A DNA stretch of 64,000 nt from contig VWPU01001271.1 in NCBI GenBank assembly GCA_013398955.1, positions 1 to 64,000 of the forward strand, in the 5' to 3' direction. A model generated the notes under the pieces. That model was not told the DNA's origin. It made no database searches and saw nothing but the letters and a program-made list of their open reading frames with translations. The stretch comes from Callaeas wilsoni. Its lineage: Eukaryota > Chordata > Aves > Passeriformes > Callaeidae. Shown here one piece after another: positions 42,205 to 57,725 of this stretch. The number at the start of each line of letters is the position of its first letter. The stretch's first letter is position 1. Made by a program: the position numbers and the translations under genes.

Positions 42205-44673
42205 AAGGTTAGCAACCAATTAATTTCAAACTTTCAGTGTAAAAGATTCTGGGAAAAATTCTACAGTGATGCAGCGTGTGACTCGAAGGAGGGAAAAAAA
42301 CATTTACTCTGCTCTTCTTCTGACAGTTTCTCATAAAATATCTGCAGTCCATCTATCTTTTAGTACTCCAGGCTCCTCTGGAGAGCAGAAAATAGTAGTT
42401 TAAAGCTCACTTCAGTGCCAGTCTGCGGGAGATTGCTTTCCACAGGACCCCTGCTGATGGAGGCCTAGGGGAAGAGGCCCAGGAGTTATTCAATCAGTCC
42501 AAGGCTCTGGGGCGGCCGGGGCTCCTTTGAGGGCTGATTATAAAGCTGCCCTCCTGTTGCCTGCCTCTGAACAGAACGAAATGAGCAGCCTCTTGCTGAG
42601 CAGATTCTGCAAGAAGGAATTTCACCTGTCATGGAGTTTGTCAGAATTTCAAGATTTATCTTGGTGCAAAATTAATAAAATACCAACTAGGATTTCAGCC
42701 TGACTACTCAGCTGTGTCATCTCAAAGTGATCTTTCACCTAAGAAAACCTGGACACAGAGCTACTGAAGTCATTCTTGCCCTACTTTTGCTCAGGAGCTT
42801 TGGTGGATGCTATGACTGAATAATAAAATGATTAGAGGTGGATTTCCTGACAATTACACCCAGCGTCAAGTGCTGGGTGGGTGCTACCGTCCTAATGTGT
42901 AACCTTCCACCTTACTTCTGTGGTTACGAAATCTCTCTGGAATAAGCTAGAAATCTGAAATAGAAAAAGATCATTTCTGCAGTTTATAACCTAGCAGGTC
43001 CCTTATGGCAGCACATCTGTTAAGTTCATACACTGGTATTCCGGGTCTGGATTTGATTTATAAGTTTTAAAGGAATACAAACAACAGACTACATGAGATT
43101 ACATCCAGTGAAACACTGCAAATTAATATTGCCGTGACAGTCAAGTACATGTTCTTTTAACCATATTCTGAGTTTAATATTGTGGTAAAGTGCCAGGTTG
43201 ATAAAGCATCATCTAAATCTCTGTGAGCTGAGTGCAATTCTTTCGAAGCTAGACAGTCTCACCAGTCTTCTGACAGTGCCTTACAGCAATAATAGTAATA
43301 AAAAATCTTCATACACTACCTGTTTAGTTAAGACTGTACTAGCTTATAGCACTTGGTCACATGAATTTCAAGTCTCAGGTAACAAAGAAGCAATTAACTT
43401 GCAGCCTGCAAGAGAGCTTTCCAGCTACAAGAGTAGATCAACTTGTAGAAAATAAAATTCAGCTGATGGGTAAATAAATCTTATTCCATTTACAATGCTT
43501 TTTGTTCAGATCTTGACATGGAGAAACAGAGATCCACTGTACCAAGAAACAGTAAAATATGCCTAGACTGGGAAGAAAGATGCATTTGCCATCAACAGCT
43601 CTTACCCACCCTGAACTGTGACAATTTCTCTATACTGTTCAAAGCTGTTTGCTGTTTGAAGCAACAAATCTACCTTTCTGTCTATTTGCTCCCCAGCATT
43701 TTCTAATAAGAGCTTAAAACAAATGGTAACATATCCTTTACCTGCCTTCTCACCCTTAAATGACAATTCAACATTAATACACATCATAAAGCCACCTTTA
43801 CAGGCACTAGTAGTTTGACAGTTTTAACACCGAGAGATCTCACAGTAAAGGGGGAGAGAGAAAGCACGCAAGTGAATGCACAGATGGTGGGAGGGGACAC
43901 AGGGTGCTCTCAGCAGGTTACAGTAGAGATGCATTAACTCCACAGAGGGATAAGGGCTTCCCACCAGTACAGTCATGAATTATAACTGAGCATGGGAGTG
44001 AGTTCTTAGTGCCTGTCTCACAGCAAATATACTGTTCCATTTTCCTGCACAATCACCTTTCACCTTTACAAATGCAAAGCGAAGCAAAATGCACCACTAA
44101 TATTTAGCAATATCACAGGTTCTTTATCTTACACAGCACACATCTACACACAGGAAGTATGGGGAGAGGCAGAGTATTCACTGACACAGCGTATCCCCGA
44201 GCAAACTTACACACCCATGATCCGTGACTGTGCCTAGCTATTCTCCTGCAAAATGAGGCTGTAACAACACAGAAAAACAACTAAAGCTGCATGTAGAAAT
44301 GTGTGTAACTCAGCAGTATTGGTTCATGAGAACTGAATCATCTCTTTCTCTCTTCCTTTGTTAACAGGGTGGAGGACACTCAGTTTAAGCTTTGAACACA
44401 AAGCAAGCTAAACTTGAAAAAAAAAAAGTCACATGACCTTGCAAAAATCCACTCTTTTCCCATCCAAAATGTTTAAGCCTCGGTTTGATCAAAGCATGGT
44501 GAAACTGACCCACAGAACAGGTAGAAAAACTAAACCTAAAAGCTGTTCCTTCTGGTAGGGGGACATACATGCTTTTTGCAACATACACTTCCAGTTGTGT
44601 AGCCACTCTGCACCAGTCTTTTTCACTCATGTTTGGAATGGAGTGGCTCATTGATGCTCTTACCCTGCCCTAA

Positions 44674-44713
44674 CAAAAAAAAAAAAAAGGCAAAAAGAAA
44701 AAAAAAAACAACA
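44674..44713. repeat. A-rich low-complexity tract
   Basis: Runs of A broken by ggc and g. No retroposon body is recognisable next to it. Confidence 0.8.
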
Positions 44714-47700
44714 CCACTTTTGAGCCAAGATTGCTGTTTACTGGAGTGTCTCTTTATGAATCACTGACCACACCTTGTTTTCCCAAACTATCTTGCACCT
44801 CCTCCCTAGGGGAATTCATCCCCTCCCAACTTTCCTCCTACTCAATGAACCTATCAATGGAGAAAACTTGTTATTTTTGGCAGCTGAAAATTTGACCAGT
44901 TTTAAAGGATTCATTTACCATGCCTTTCACTTTCATTTAAATCCTCAGTGTTCCTGTTCTAAATGACAGCATAGCAAGCATTGCTTTTAAGCAGTATTCA
45001 TCTTGCCCACCACATCTCAGCCTTTCACAGACGGCTGCTCTCTCTCCAACAATGGAGCCTTACTCCTTTATAGCTTGAGGGCAGAGACTCTCACTAGCTG
45101 CAGACTTGCTGCAAATATCACAATAAAGGACACAAATGTGAATTTCTCGTAAAATACGGGTTGGCTCTGGAGGTACCTTGCTTTAGAAAACTCTGTCAAG
45201 AGCAAACAATATATCTTTCTCCAAAATGCACAGCAGCCACACAGCTGAAAGAGCTTTTCCAAGTAATCTAACATGTCAATGGAATCAGGATGCTTGTGAA
45301 TTTTACACTTTTCTCCACTTTATGTCTCTGATCGATATTTTAGCTTCTTTCACACTTAATATACTCAATGCCAGTTTGGCAGCATGTCTTCTGGAACTTA
45401 AAAAAAAAAAAAGTCCCTGAAGCTTGAGGAGGTGCTCTGTGGTGGAAGAAGGTAGGGTTTGAACTACAGATTTTAAGAGGTAGTACTTTTGCTGCTACCA
45501 AACCCCTCCACCTATGCTTTGGTACACAAAAAACATGGAGGGGTGAGGATGCTGGGAGTAATGACAACCTTGTGCCAGTGCTGTGGAGGGAAGAGGGGGC
45601 AGACCTCGAGCTGCAAGCTTCCAGTGATAACCGTGTGCCATCACTCGTTGGGAAATGACAGGACCAGTGGAGAGTGGAGCCAGGAATAAGGAGCTTATTC
45701 ATGGAGATGGAGCGAGGGGGGCCAGCAGCAGGGTAGGGGGAAGGGAAATCAGATTTGCAGAACTGGCCATGAAGCTCCTCAATACACCATAGCTGGATGC
45801 TTCATAAAGTCACACTGATGGCAGTCCCGGAGATGGCCATCTGTTGTCAGCTCTGGGCCAGATGAAAGATAATATAATGGCAGCTACTGGTAGCTAACAG
45901 CAGGGCAGTTGTAGGAAGGAATGCATCCTAGAATGAAGAAGTGGTGCTTCCTGTTTAGCACAGAAAATCAGTCATCGATATCAACTACATTAGCAAGAAA
46001 TTAATGGATGGACAATTAAGAGAACTGAACTGATCTACCAGGGAAATTATTCATATGCAAACAGAGTGCTTATTTCTTCTGCCTACTCCAGGTGTATGTG
46101 CCAACTGATCTGACTAATGGCAAGGTGTAGGCTGAAACATTCAGGGCACAGATGATAAAACCTCATTTTCTGCAAAGGGCAGAATTCCATTTCTAATGAT
46201 TATCGGTGGGTCAGGGAATACATTTACTGCTTTCCCTGCCCTCAGTCTATGACAGGACTCCCTGATGTTCGCTGAGGTTTCTATAAGTTCTGAGGGTAGA
46301 AATTGGCCTTTATGTAGTAACTGAACTTCCCCTTATTATTACCATGATTTATTTTTACAAGTGCCTTATCATTATTGTTATTAGCATCACTCAGAAGAAA
46401 AAATGTTTGCCTTCCCAAGCACTATTATTTCTATCTTGTTTATTTCTTTGTCCCATAATCTCCTTTCTGCTTCTCTTCTACTCGTCTACTTTTTGTTCCC
46501 TTCTTCTTCTGCCTTTCTGTGCCTTTTTCTTTCTGCAGCAACTTTTGATTTGCTTCTTTAGGCTAAAATCTCTAAAATCACTGTTCTATTTGCTAAAAAA
46601 CAATCAGAAATTATGCTTTTAATGTTGACATGTAACATCACTGATGCGTTTCAGAGTCAACATTTGCTGCTTTCAGACTGGAGACCATGAATTTCACTTA
46701 ACATTTTTGCATGTCATAAGGATTTGCAGTCATAAAGGTTACAAACTATACTATATTACCTGATTCTGCAGAATCTATTTAATATAGACCATATGAGTCA
46801 ATTTGAGGAAGAGATGCATGGGTTATTTTTTATAATAGTTATCTGTATTTTACAAAAAGAATTCTGCCATACAAGAGTATAAACAGGAAGAAGTAGGCAA
46901 AATGGGTGCATATATTCAAGCACACATGCTTTTGGGTATGACTCCCTAGAAAGAGAAAGAATATAAATTTTTGCTTATTTTTGAATAGGTACTTCATGAG
47001 TGTCATACAGTACTTAGGACAGTATATTTACTTTTCAGCTCTTTACCATTTTATTGTTCCTTAAGTCTGAATTTCTTTTCAAGATTAAAATGTGTATTTA
47101 AATGTAATATCCATCCCTTAACTGCTATACTGTCTTTGCCAATTAATTCTGTATTTTCATCAATAATATCACTCAAGCATCTGAAAAAAAACCTCCATAA
47201 TTGTGATTCAATTGCTCCAGAAATTTAAGGAATGGTCTCGAAGGGAATGTACAAGGGATGTTGTCAACACATTGTTTCCTGCTTATTTACAGGAAAAAGC
47301 GTAGGAAATTTTACAGGCTGACTATGGGATGTAGAGTTACACATACATGAAGTATGTGGAGACAAATAAGACACATTAGTACTAAGCTCATCTTTGACAA
47401 GCTCTATTTAGTGAAATCAAAATGGTCCCTGAAAAATTCTGGCATTTTGGGCTTGGTGGGCTTTGCAATGTGCTATAAATATTCATGAACTAATGAAGTA
47501 CCCACAGGGAGTGTTTACATTTGAATAGGCCAATCAAAGGCGGGTGAACTCACAAGCTCCAAACCTGGAAATTTCTTATTTAGAAAAGAATTACCGCATG
47601 AAAACCTAATGTGGCCATAACACCCCTAAATCCCCAGGAGGGAAGGGGCACTGGAAGGGAATTCAAAGAATTTCTTTTTGTATTTAAACTTTGTTTGACA

Positions 47701-49441
47701 TTGAAGCAAAAGACTTGCAGGGGAAACACTTTGAAGGTATGTCCTTAAAGAGCTAATGCATGAGTGCCTCCACCGTGCTTCTCTTGATTGCCTTTTTGAG
47801 AAAATTTGCAAAGAAAATAATTCTCCCTTCTAGGGGAAAAAGTCTCAAATCTCAGGAACACAAGGCTGAATTTTTTAAATCTTGAAAGACATGGAAAGAC
47901 ACTCAATGCACATACTGGTGCACACATACCTATCTGAAAGAAAATGCACAGTAAGGGCTCAGGGAAAAAAGCAGTCAAACTTGCAGTGCGTGCAGCTCAG
48001 TCTAGTCCCCTAAAACACAAACATTAATTACAATCCTAGTATCTCTGGAATACATATTGTTATCATCATCCTCACTCCCGAGATGGAGAGCATGCATGGT
48101 TACGTGGAGCGAGTTAGCACATGACCTTTCAAATGAATCCAGCTCTCCTGACTTCTAGGCATTTGCTCCAAGAAGAGCAACCTGACTGCCTGCTAAGGAC
48201 TAGGGCCAACATTAATGAATGTGATGCCTGTATTTAGGCATCAAAAGTGTTTTGTTGAAACTTTAAACGAGGCTATGGCTGCTCAGCACCTATGCTTTTA
48301 TCAAAGTTCCTAACTTCAGGCATTTCTGACCTGATTTCCTGATGTACTCAGCACCAGCATCTTGCCCTGGCCTTATCTGCAGCTGGAGGTGCTCAGCACC
48401 CTCTCAGAAATAGGCCACTGAGTTTGAAAATGCTGGCCTAAAGCTTTGACTGTTAATTGGATTCCAGGTAGGCTTCTTTTTAAGAAGAGCTGACAAAGTT
48501 ATTCCCTGCTGGCTCCTGGCCTTTGGGGCCTAGAAAGCCAGCATCTATGTTCCACTCCTCACCCTAAGAGCTTGGGGACCTAGAAATGCCAAAACTAATC
48601 TCCAATTTCACTTAAAAAAATGTTTTGAGGCCTTTTCTTTGTGAAGAAAACATCCTGCAGGTTTGAAAGTTTTGTGCCTGTTTTTGTGTAAAGAGTATAA
48701 ATTATTCACGGTCTCCCCTGCTGTTGGGACCTACATGGTACACAGACTCAACTACTGTGGGGGCCTTGGCAAAACAATCCTAGATGGAGGTAGCTGTGCC
48801 ACTGCTGCTATGGCTGATGCTATTCCGACACCAATCTCTTTCCCAGCTGGCCCCAGAAGGCCTCTGCCACAAGGAGACAACCCCAGCCCAGGTTAATTAG
48901 CAGTTTTCTCTAGCTGACCCCCAAATGAGAGAACGTAGTGTTTGAATCCCAGCTCTGCCACTGTCTCCACTAAAGGTCTCAGTCAAGCCTTTAGTTCTTG
49001 AAATAGCCTAGAGCTTGCTTAGTTCTGCTCCAGCTCAGGTCAAGGGTATTTTAAAGGCTGTTTTAAAATGTTGAGTTTTTGGGAACATTTTTCAATGCTG
49101 AGATCTTTGAAAAGTTTAACCCTTAAAGAAGTGAGGAAGAAACTAGAAGATTAGTTTCAAAAGTGATAACCTTGGAACAAGAAAATGGTAAAACTGGAAA
49201 TCCAGTGAAGGACTCACATTAAGCTACATAAAACTTCCACAGACTCTTCTATACTGCCTCTGTCCTGCTTTGTTTCGGCGGCTTGTACTGGGAGCTAAGA
49301 ATGTTCTCCTGCTGTTTGAAGCGACATGAGTAACATCTGCTCTGAGTGCTTCATTCTTTCTTTCATCCTTTCCCTGGGGAAGGAGCTGCGTATTTTGTTT
49401 TGGTAGAGCTCTGTTGCTGTGGCTTGGGATTTGGGGAAGGT

Positions 49442-50003
49442 TTAGAAATCTACATACAGGTATACGTTTCTATGAGAGAAGGGAGCCTTTGGCACATCTA
49501 GGCGCACCCTGCTCTTAAAACGTAAGTTGAGGACATCTGTTGTAATACTTAACTGCTGTGGAAGTTTATTCCATGCTTTCACAGACTGTGAGGAAGTTCT
49601 AGCTCCTGAGCAAAAATCTTCAGCTCTTTGATAGAAATGCTCACAAAGCAGAGCTCTGTCAACTACCACATTGCTACCAAATGGGCAGAACTTCTCAGGT
49701 CATCTCTGAGATGTGCTTGACCCAGTCCACCAAGAAAATTAAGGACTGAGTCTTAGAACACAACTGGACAAATATGTAGGACGGCAGTACAGACAGCAAG
49801 AGAGCTGATTGAATATGCTCCTGGTCTCCTTTGCTACTGAGGGCCAGTGCTGCAGCTCTCTGTATTAGCTGGAACGTCCTACAGGCTGATGGCTTCATGC
49901 CCAGGTATTCTGCGCTGATGGAGTCCAGATGGGAAGCAGCAAGGGCGTGAATCACTGAGGCCAGGTCCCTTTTGAACAGGATGAGAAGCAACTGCTGATC
50001 CAA
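49442..50003 (-). mobile_element. Ancient LINE relic (L2/CR1-like ORF2 C-terminus)
   Basis: Two open frames in the order expected on the minus strand. The first (50003-49695) reads DLASVIHALAASHLDS, then FQLIQRAAALAL, resembling the end of non-LTR reverse transcriptases (vih-a-v-sRLDYcn; LQlvqnaAArl). The second (49669-49442) has SVKAWNKLPQQL and LNLRFKSRV, resembling the C-terminal 'a-lWN-LP--lr' and 'FK--Lk' motifs. The two are in different frames and key residues are lost, so this is a dead fragment. L2 or an old CR1/L3-type family is likely; I cannot separate them. Confidence 0.6.
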
Positions 50004-50363
50004 TTATTTCTTGTCCTAGTTTTTATGTTTCTAAAGTGGGGACACTTAACTACCCCAGGGGCAACTAATTATTAGTCACAAGAAGTTAAGGAAATGTCCT
50101 AATTCACCAAAAAGAGAGATCATTTTTGTATTGGGCAAAATGGTGCTGAGATCATGTAATCTTGGCTAGCATCATATTGAAAACTAACTATCATCATTGA
50201 TAAAACACTGAAAAAAAAAGTACAATTATTCATCATTTCTGTCAAATATCGGAACCTCTCTGATCCAGCAACATCTGCATAAAACCAAAGTGAATTCATT
50301 CACTCTGGGTAACACCCCACAAGGGTACCTTGTTCTTCCGCACAAACACCGCAATATGCTATG

Positions 50364-50503
50364 TCCCTGGAAGTGTTCAAGGCCAGGCTGGATGGGGCTT
50401 TGAGCAACCTGGTCTTGTGGAAGCTGTCCCTGCCCATGGCAGGGGGTTTGGAACTAGATGATCTTTAATGTCCCTTCCAACCTAAATCATTCTGATTCTA
50501 TGG
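50364..50503 (+). mobile_element. CR1 LINE 3' end
   Basis: A near-consensus avian CR1 tail: 'aagtgttcaaggccaggct', 'ggatggggctttgagcaac', 'ctggtcttgtggaagctgt', 'cctgcccatggcaggggg', 'aactagatgatctttaa', ending 'cattctgattctatgg'. It is truncated at the 5' end, as most CR1 copies are, and is the youngest-looking copy in the window. Confidence 0.95.
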
Positions 50504-52787
50504 AATTAATACTAGGACTGGAAATAGGAAAGAGATGGTTACTCCTCATCAGAGACAAGAGAAGCACAAACACCAGAGCAAACATCTAAGCCTATGTCCA
50601 GTACAGTAAGACTAAGGCAAAAGAAGCAGGCACTGGAAATAGCATGTGGGCAGGAAAAAGAAGTCTTAACAGGTACAATTCCTTTATCAAAATTTAATGA
50701 AAATTCAATAATAAACTAGTGATAAGTTTCTTACTTCCTTATCAATTAAAAATTCAGTATTATGGATAATGGACGGAGAACACTGTTTTAGTTATATCCA
50801 CCCTCTACAGAGAACTGAATGGTCCAGGAGTTCAATTAGAAGATTTGCATCTTTTGGGACAAATCTAAGCACCCTATAAATGCTTTCAGCTTCCTTATCT
50901 GATACTTAGAGATTGTACAAGCCTATTTCTGAAAAGTCCTTATTGTGTTAAGCATGTCTTATTAAAAGCTTTCTATTCTAAAGAATAAACATTTTTAGAG
51001 ACACACTTTTTAAACTCCATTTCAGAAGTATAAATACACTATATAGCCTTTTAGACATATAAGTATGAAAATTCACAACTGGAAACACTCTAAAAGCATA
51101 AACTTCTAACTGTTACAGATTTCCATTTTCTTTCTCCATATGCAGGTAGTATCTAAAAAAGCTTCTATAGCTATTGAGCACAAAGGTGTTTAAAGGAAGT
51201 ATACGGAGCACAAAGGAAGTGTCAAAAGGATCTTAAAACAAAGAGCAAATTCCTGTAAAATTTCATTATTTCAACTTGAAGGTTGAGCAATACATTGAAG
51301 GTTTGATTTTCAGGACTGGTCATTTGTTCTCTGTTTTCACCGGAATTTGGTCCTGTGGGATTATGTTGCATTCCTAGCAAGTGTCTGGAGTGAAACAGTG
51401 GAAACTTCTAAAGGGAGTCCTACTTGATTTTTGCATTGAAAAGGTGAGATCAACATAGTGTGAGGGGATTCTTATGTTCCTATAGGCTAGTCTTTCTGAA
51501 CAGGAGCCAGAAAATGCTAAGTGAAGAACCACACTGGGCCAAACACCAAATTAAGCACCATTACAACGCATATACTTTCTGTATGCTTGAATTCATTCCC
51601 TTTAATTATCAGCTGTACCATACATGTAGATAGGACTTCCATGCTATTGCATTCTGCCCTGCTCTACCTTGTCCATGTTTCCACCATGCCCTCCCTACGA
51701 CCATGGAGTGCTGAGCCTGCCTTCTAATCTGACATCATCGGCATGTCCTGTGCATGGGCAAAGCATGTTAGATGCACATTTAACTTAAAAAGTAAGGAAC
51801 TACTCTTGATAGAATAAACATACAGCTATTCTGCAAGACCCAACACAAACCACAGTAATGTGAAAGGATAGAAAAGCATAACCTGGAGGAAAGTTGACAA
51901 AGATTCCACTGCTTTAGGTGGTAGATAGCGTGAACAAAGCAATGCCTCCTAGAACAGGTTTTAAATGAGAGTGGGCTGGAGATCGAGGTATTTTCAGTGA
52001 AAGCAGACTCCAAAGGTCAGTACCTACTGACTGCCTAGGTGCTTTGCTGTGCTTTCACCAGCCTGGTAGAAGTTACTTAGTCACCTAGGTAACTAGAGGT
52101 AAGAGCAGAAAGACAGTGATCCCAAAAAAGAAATGCAAATGGCATGATGGCACTGCATTTTTTTAAAAAACATAATGTAGTGTCTACTGAGGTGGGGCTA
52201 TCCAAGTTAATTAAAATAATAATAACAATCATAATGAATTAAGTGTATAAGTAAATTAATACCTCTTCCTTTTTGCAAGTGTAGATAAGCCAGAGGGAGG
52301 GTGTCACTAAGGATGTGGAGATGGGGTCTAGTAAGAGCCATCTGCAGCATGGAACTATCAACACACTGTCATCTAGCCCAGGCAGAGCAGAGTTTCTCTC
52401 TGTAGCAACACCCGTTTGTGCCCTTCACTAGAAAACCAGGTGCTTCAGTTATGCTGAAGTTTCAATGAATGAGGCTTAGATCGAAAGAGCAAAATCTTTT
52501 CCTTAGACTTGGGCAGGAATAAATTTTGAGTGGAAAAACATGGTTTGTTTATTATAATAAAAAAATGAAGGCAGCTGCTTGGGAGCCCATGTATTTTGAA
52601 ATGAAAGTGTACTTTAGTTTGGATAGACTTGTAAGGAGGTCATTGTACACACCACCCTGTGTGCTTTGCATCTTCACAATTCAGTTACCATTTTGCTTTT
52701 TGAAATCCAGTCCTAATTCTACTGCTAAAATTTTTACCTTGTGTTCCTGTTTCTTTCTTTTCATAACTGTCTTTTGCATACACGTAC

Positions 52788-53029
52788 CTTCTCTCTTTCT
52801 TTCTTTCTTTCTTCCTTTCTTTCTTTCTTTCTTTCTCTCTCTTTCTCTCTTTCTTTCTTTCTTTCTTCCTTTCTTTCTTTCTTTCTTTCTCTCTCTTTCT
52901 CTCTTTCTTTCTTTCTTTCTTCCTTTCTTTCTTTCTTTCTTTCTCTCTCTTTCTCTCTTTCTTTCTTTCTTTCTTCCTTTCTTTCTTTCTTTCTTTCTCT
53001 CTCTTTCTTTCTTTCTGTCTTTCTTTCTA
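52788..53029. repeat. CTTT/CTCT satellite with a 54-bp higher-order period
   Basis: The pyrimidine repeat is not a plain CTTT run. The marker cttcct recurs at 52811, 52865, 52919 and 52973, exactly 54 bp apart, each unit carrying the same CTTT and ctctctttctctct blocks. Three full units and two partial ends are present. Since 54 is a multiple of three, open frames run through it on both strands (leucine/phenylalanine/serine-rich on plus, lysine/glutamate/arginine-rich on minus); these are by-products of the repeat. Confidence 0.95.
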
Positions 53030-53549
53030 TCCTTTTGTTTACCATTAATAAACAGTATCACTACAAATCTGACAATGGCTCACAAAAAGACATTCATTTA
53101 TTCATTTGACCCTATTTTTATTCCCCACCAAGTCAAAAGAGAAATTCTGTCTGCTTCCCTTCTCTGCCATTACTACACTCCTACTTCAGTGCATAGCTTT
53201 TCACATTTAAAGACAAAAGAATACATTTCTTTTCCATTTCACTGGGTTACTAAACATTTTATGGCTATCAAGCAGAAAAATAGGATGCCCATTTCTCTCT
53301 CCTAGAGAATACCTTGAGCTGCAACAACCTACAGCGCAAGAATCCTGAAATTCAGCTCTGTACCAGGTGGCTTTCTGCCAGCACCTTTTTGAAGCAGCAT
53401 GGGTTGAATCACCTGCAATTTCTCTTGTCCTTCTCTAATTCCCATCCTGATGATAAGCAAGTATCAGAGGAGGTCATGGCAAGTACAGCTTCAAACTCAG
53501 CTATCAAACACAGAATGCTATTATAACCCCCAGGTAACAAGTGTGGTAC

Positions 53550-53665
53550 CTGCAGCTCTGTTTGGAAGAAGAACTTCTGTGGACACTGTGTGCAGTCATA
53601 GATCTTGTCCTCTTGTCCATGGGCTGAGAAGATATGCTGCTGCAACTTGTTTGCTTGGACAAACA
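53550..53665 (-). CDS. ZNF423: ZNF423 second-from-last coding exon (rest of finger 29, most of finger 30)
   Basis: This is an internal coding exon of 116 nt. Acceptor tcatatttcag precedes TGTTTGTC. The single G left by the upstream exon plus TG makes valine, giving [16 protein letters not shown], which supplies both zinc-binding histidines of finger 29. After the linker GQEDKIY comes finger 30 with DCTQC and [11 protein letters not shown]; the exon ends on a whole codon (CAG), just before the histidine pair. There are 38 full codons after the split valine, so the reading frame is intact. The donor is CAG|GTACCA, which lacks the usual G at +5 and is weaker than the upstream donor. In ZNF423 the last fingers have been linked to interaction with EBF/Olf-1. 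FSAH and CTQC are, as I recall, the ZNF423 forms, with ZNF521 differing at these sites. Read into the intron, the frame stays open to about 53409, but that stretch has no finger pattern. Confidence 0.95.
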
Positions 53666-56593
<2,928 letters not shown>

Positions 56594-57188
56594 CTATGAC
56601 TGCTGAAGAGTTCTCTTACCCAGAATATTTCAGACTATCCAAAGCTTGACTGGGCATTAAAAGCACAGATTTTCCACTTACAATTAGCACTAAACAGGAA
56701 TGCAGAGCATTAGCCTTCAGCAGGAAATGATGACTATGACCTGAAACATCATTTCTTCGCAGAGCCACCCAGTCACAACCAAGTACATTTGCAAAACAGC
56801 ACGTGAGGAATTTAAAGCTGATCACACATTATCCTGTCTACCACGGGTAAGAACTGTGAATGCCGTTTTTGGCACTCTGGCTGAGGTGGAGTTTCTTGTA
56901 ACCAGCATGAGAAGGGTGGATAGTTTACACCCTCACATCACTCCTACTCCACATTCCCTGTCCTGTGGGCATACATGAAACCTTTTGCAAGCTGCAAGAT
57001 TTCAAAACTCCCTTTCTGACAATCCTGGATTTTTTTCCCTCTTTATTTGCATTTCTCCTCTGAACAGCCCAGAAAAGTCCCCTTGTGCCTTCTGATGCAG
57101 CTTTCCCATCCACGTCCTGTGGCTTTAAAACCCTTCCCGCTCCCCGCCGCTTGTTCCTCTGCTTCCTCCCATTGTCCTCCAAGGCCGG

Positions 57189-57205
57189 CTGGTGCCTGGC
57201 ACCAG
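57189..57205. repeat. Perfect 8-bp inverted repeat, 1-nt spacer
   Basis: CTGGTGCC-T-GGCACCAG in a GC-rich patch of the upstream intron. The size fits a dimeric protein-binding site, but it could be chance. Confidence 0.6.
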
Positions 57206-57725
57206 GTTCCCTTCCTGAGGGTGCTGCAGGATTCATCCACTCCGCCATGAGGGCAGTCAGCGGCTGTCCTACTTAGAAACAGTTGCTAGGTAAGAAGTGG
57301 CTTCCAGCCCTGCTGCAGAGGCCTCAATTCCCACAGCGCCGCTTAGAAAAGGTCCTTCTGTATGTCACTGGTGCGCTACACGAGTAGCATTGATCTCGCA
57401 GGTAAATACTGTATCTGATTATTAAAAAATGAGCGGGAATGGAGTGCTGGGTGACTGGCACAGCTCCCTGCCATTTCTCAGTTGGGAAGGAGTGATTCAG
57501 GAGAGCGCCCTGCCAGTGCCGAACACCTGAATGCCAGGCTGCCAACCTCCCACTGGACACAGTGCTGCCCGCAGTGATGATCAGTGACTCCGGAGACAGG
57601 CATTCACGAAGGATGGTGAGAGCAGAGACAATGGTCTGCATCCCACACGACAATCCTTGTGTAACGAGAACACGACATGGTGCTCCTGCAGCTGAGTGCG
57701 GCCACATTCCTGCCCCAAATGACCC

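Larger units (their letters stand above)
27985..53549 (-). other. ZNF423: ZNF423 last intron (25.6 kb)
   Basis: Bounded by donor GTACCA at 53549 and acceptor tttgttgcag at 27985. Besides the repeats and motif blocks listed separately, I see no exon of another gene, no RNA gene and no conserved protein pattern in it. Stretches where I see nothing notable: 28000-29600, 29700-30600, 30800-33800, 34400-38550, 38650-41900, 42850-44650, 44720-47400, 47600-49400, 50510-52780 and 53040-53540. Confidence 0.9.

Noticed and set aside
46344..46622. 92-residue frame rich in leucine, phenylalanine and serine, like a membrane protein
   Set aside because: It comes from a T/C-rich stretch; such sequence always reads as hydrophobic residues.
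52526..53305. 259-residue plus-strand open frame and 126-residue minus-strand frame
   Set aside because: Both owe their length to the 54-bp CTTT satellite, whose period is a multiple of three; composition is purely repeat-driven and no domain is present.
53409..53549. Open frame continuing past the last donor into the intron
   Set aside because: It follows the finger frame only because no stop happens to occur; the sequence after GTACCA has no finger residues, and the NHTMTQHSS exon gives the expected end.
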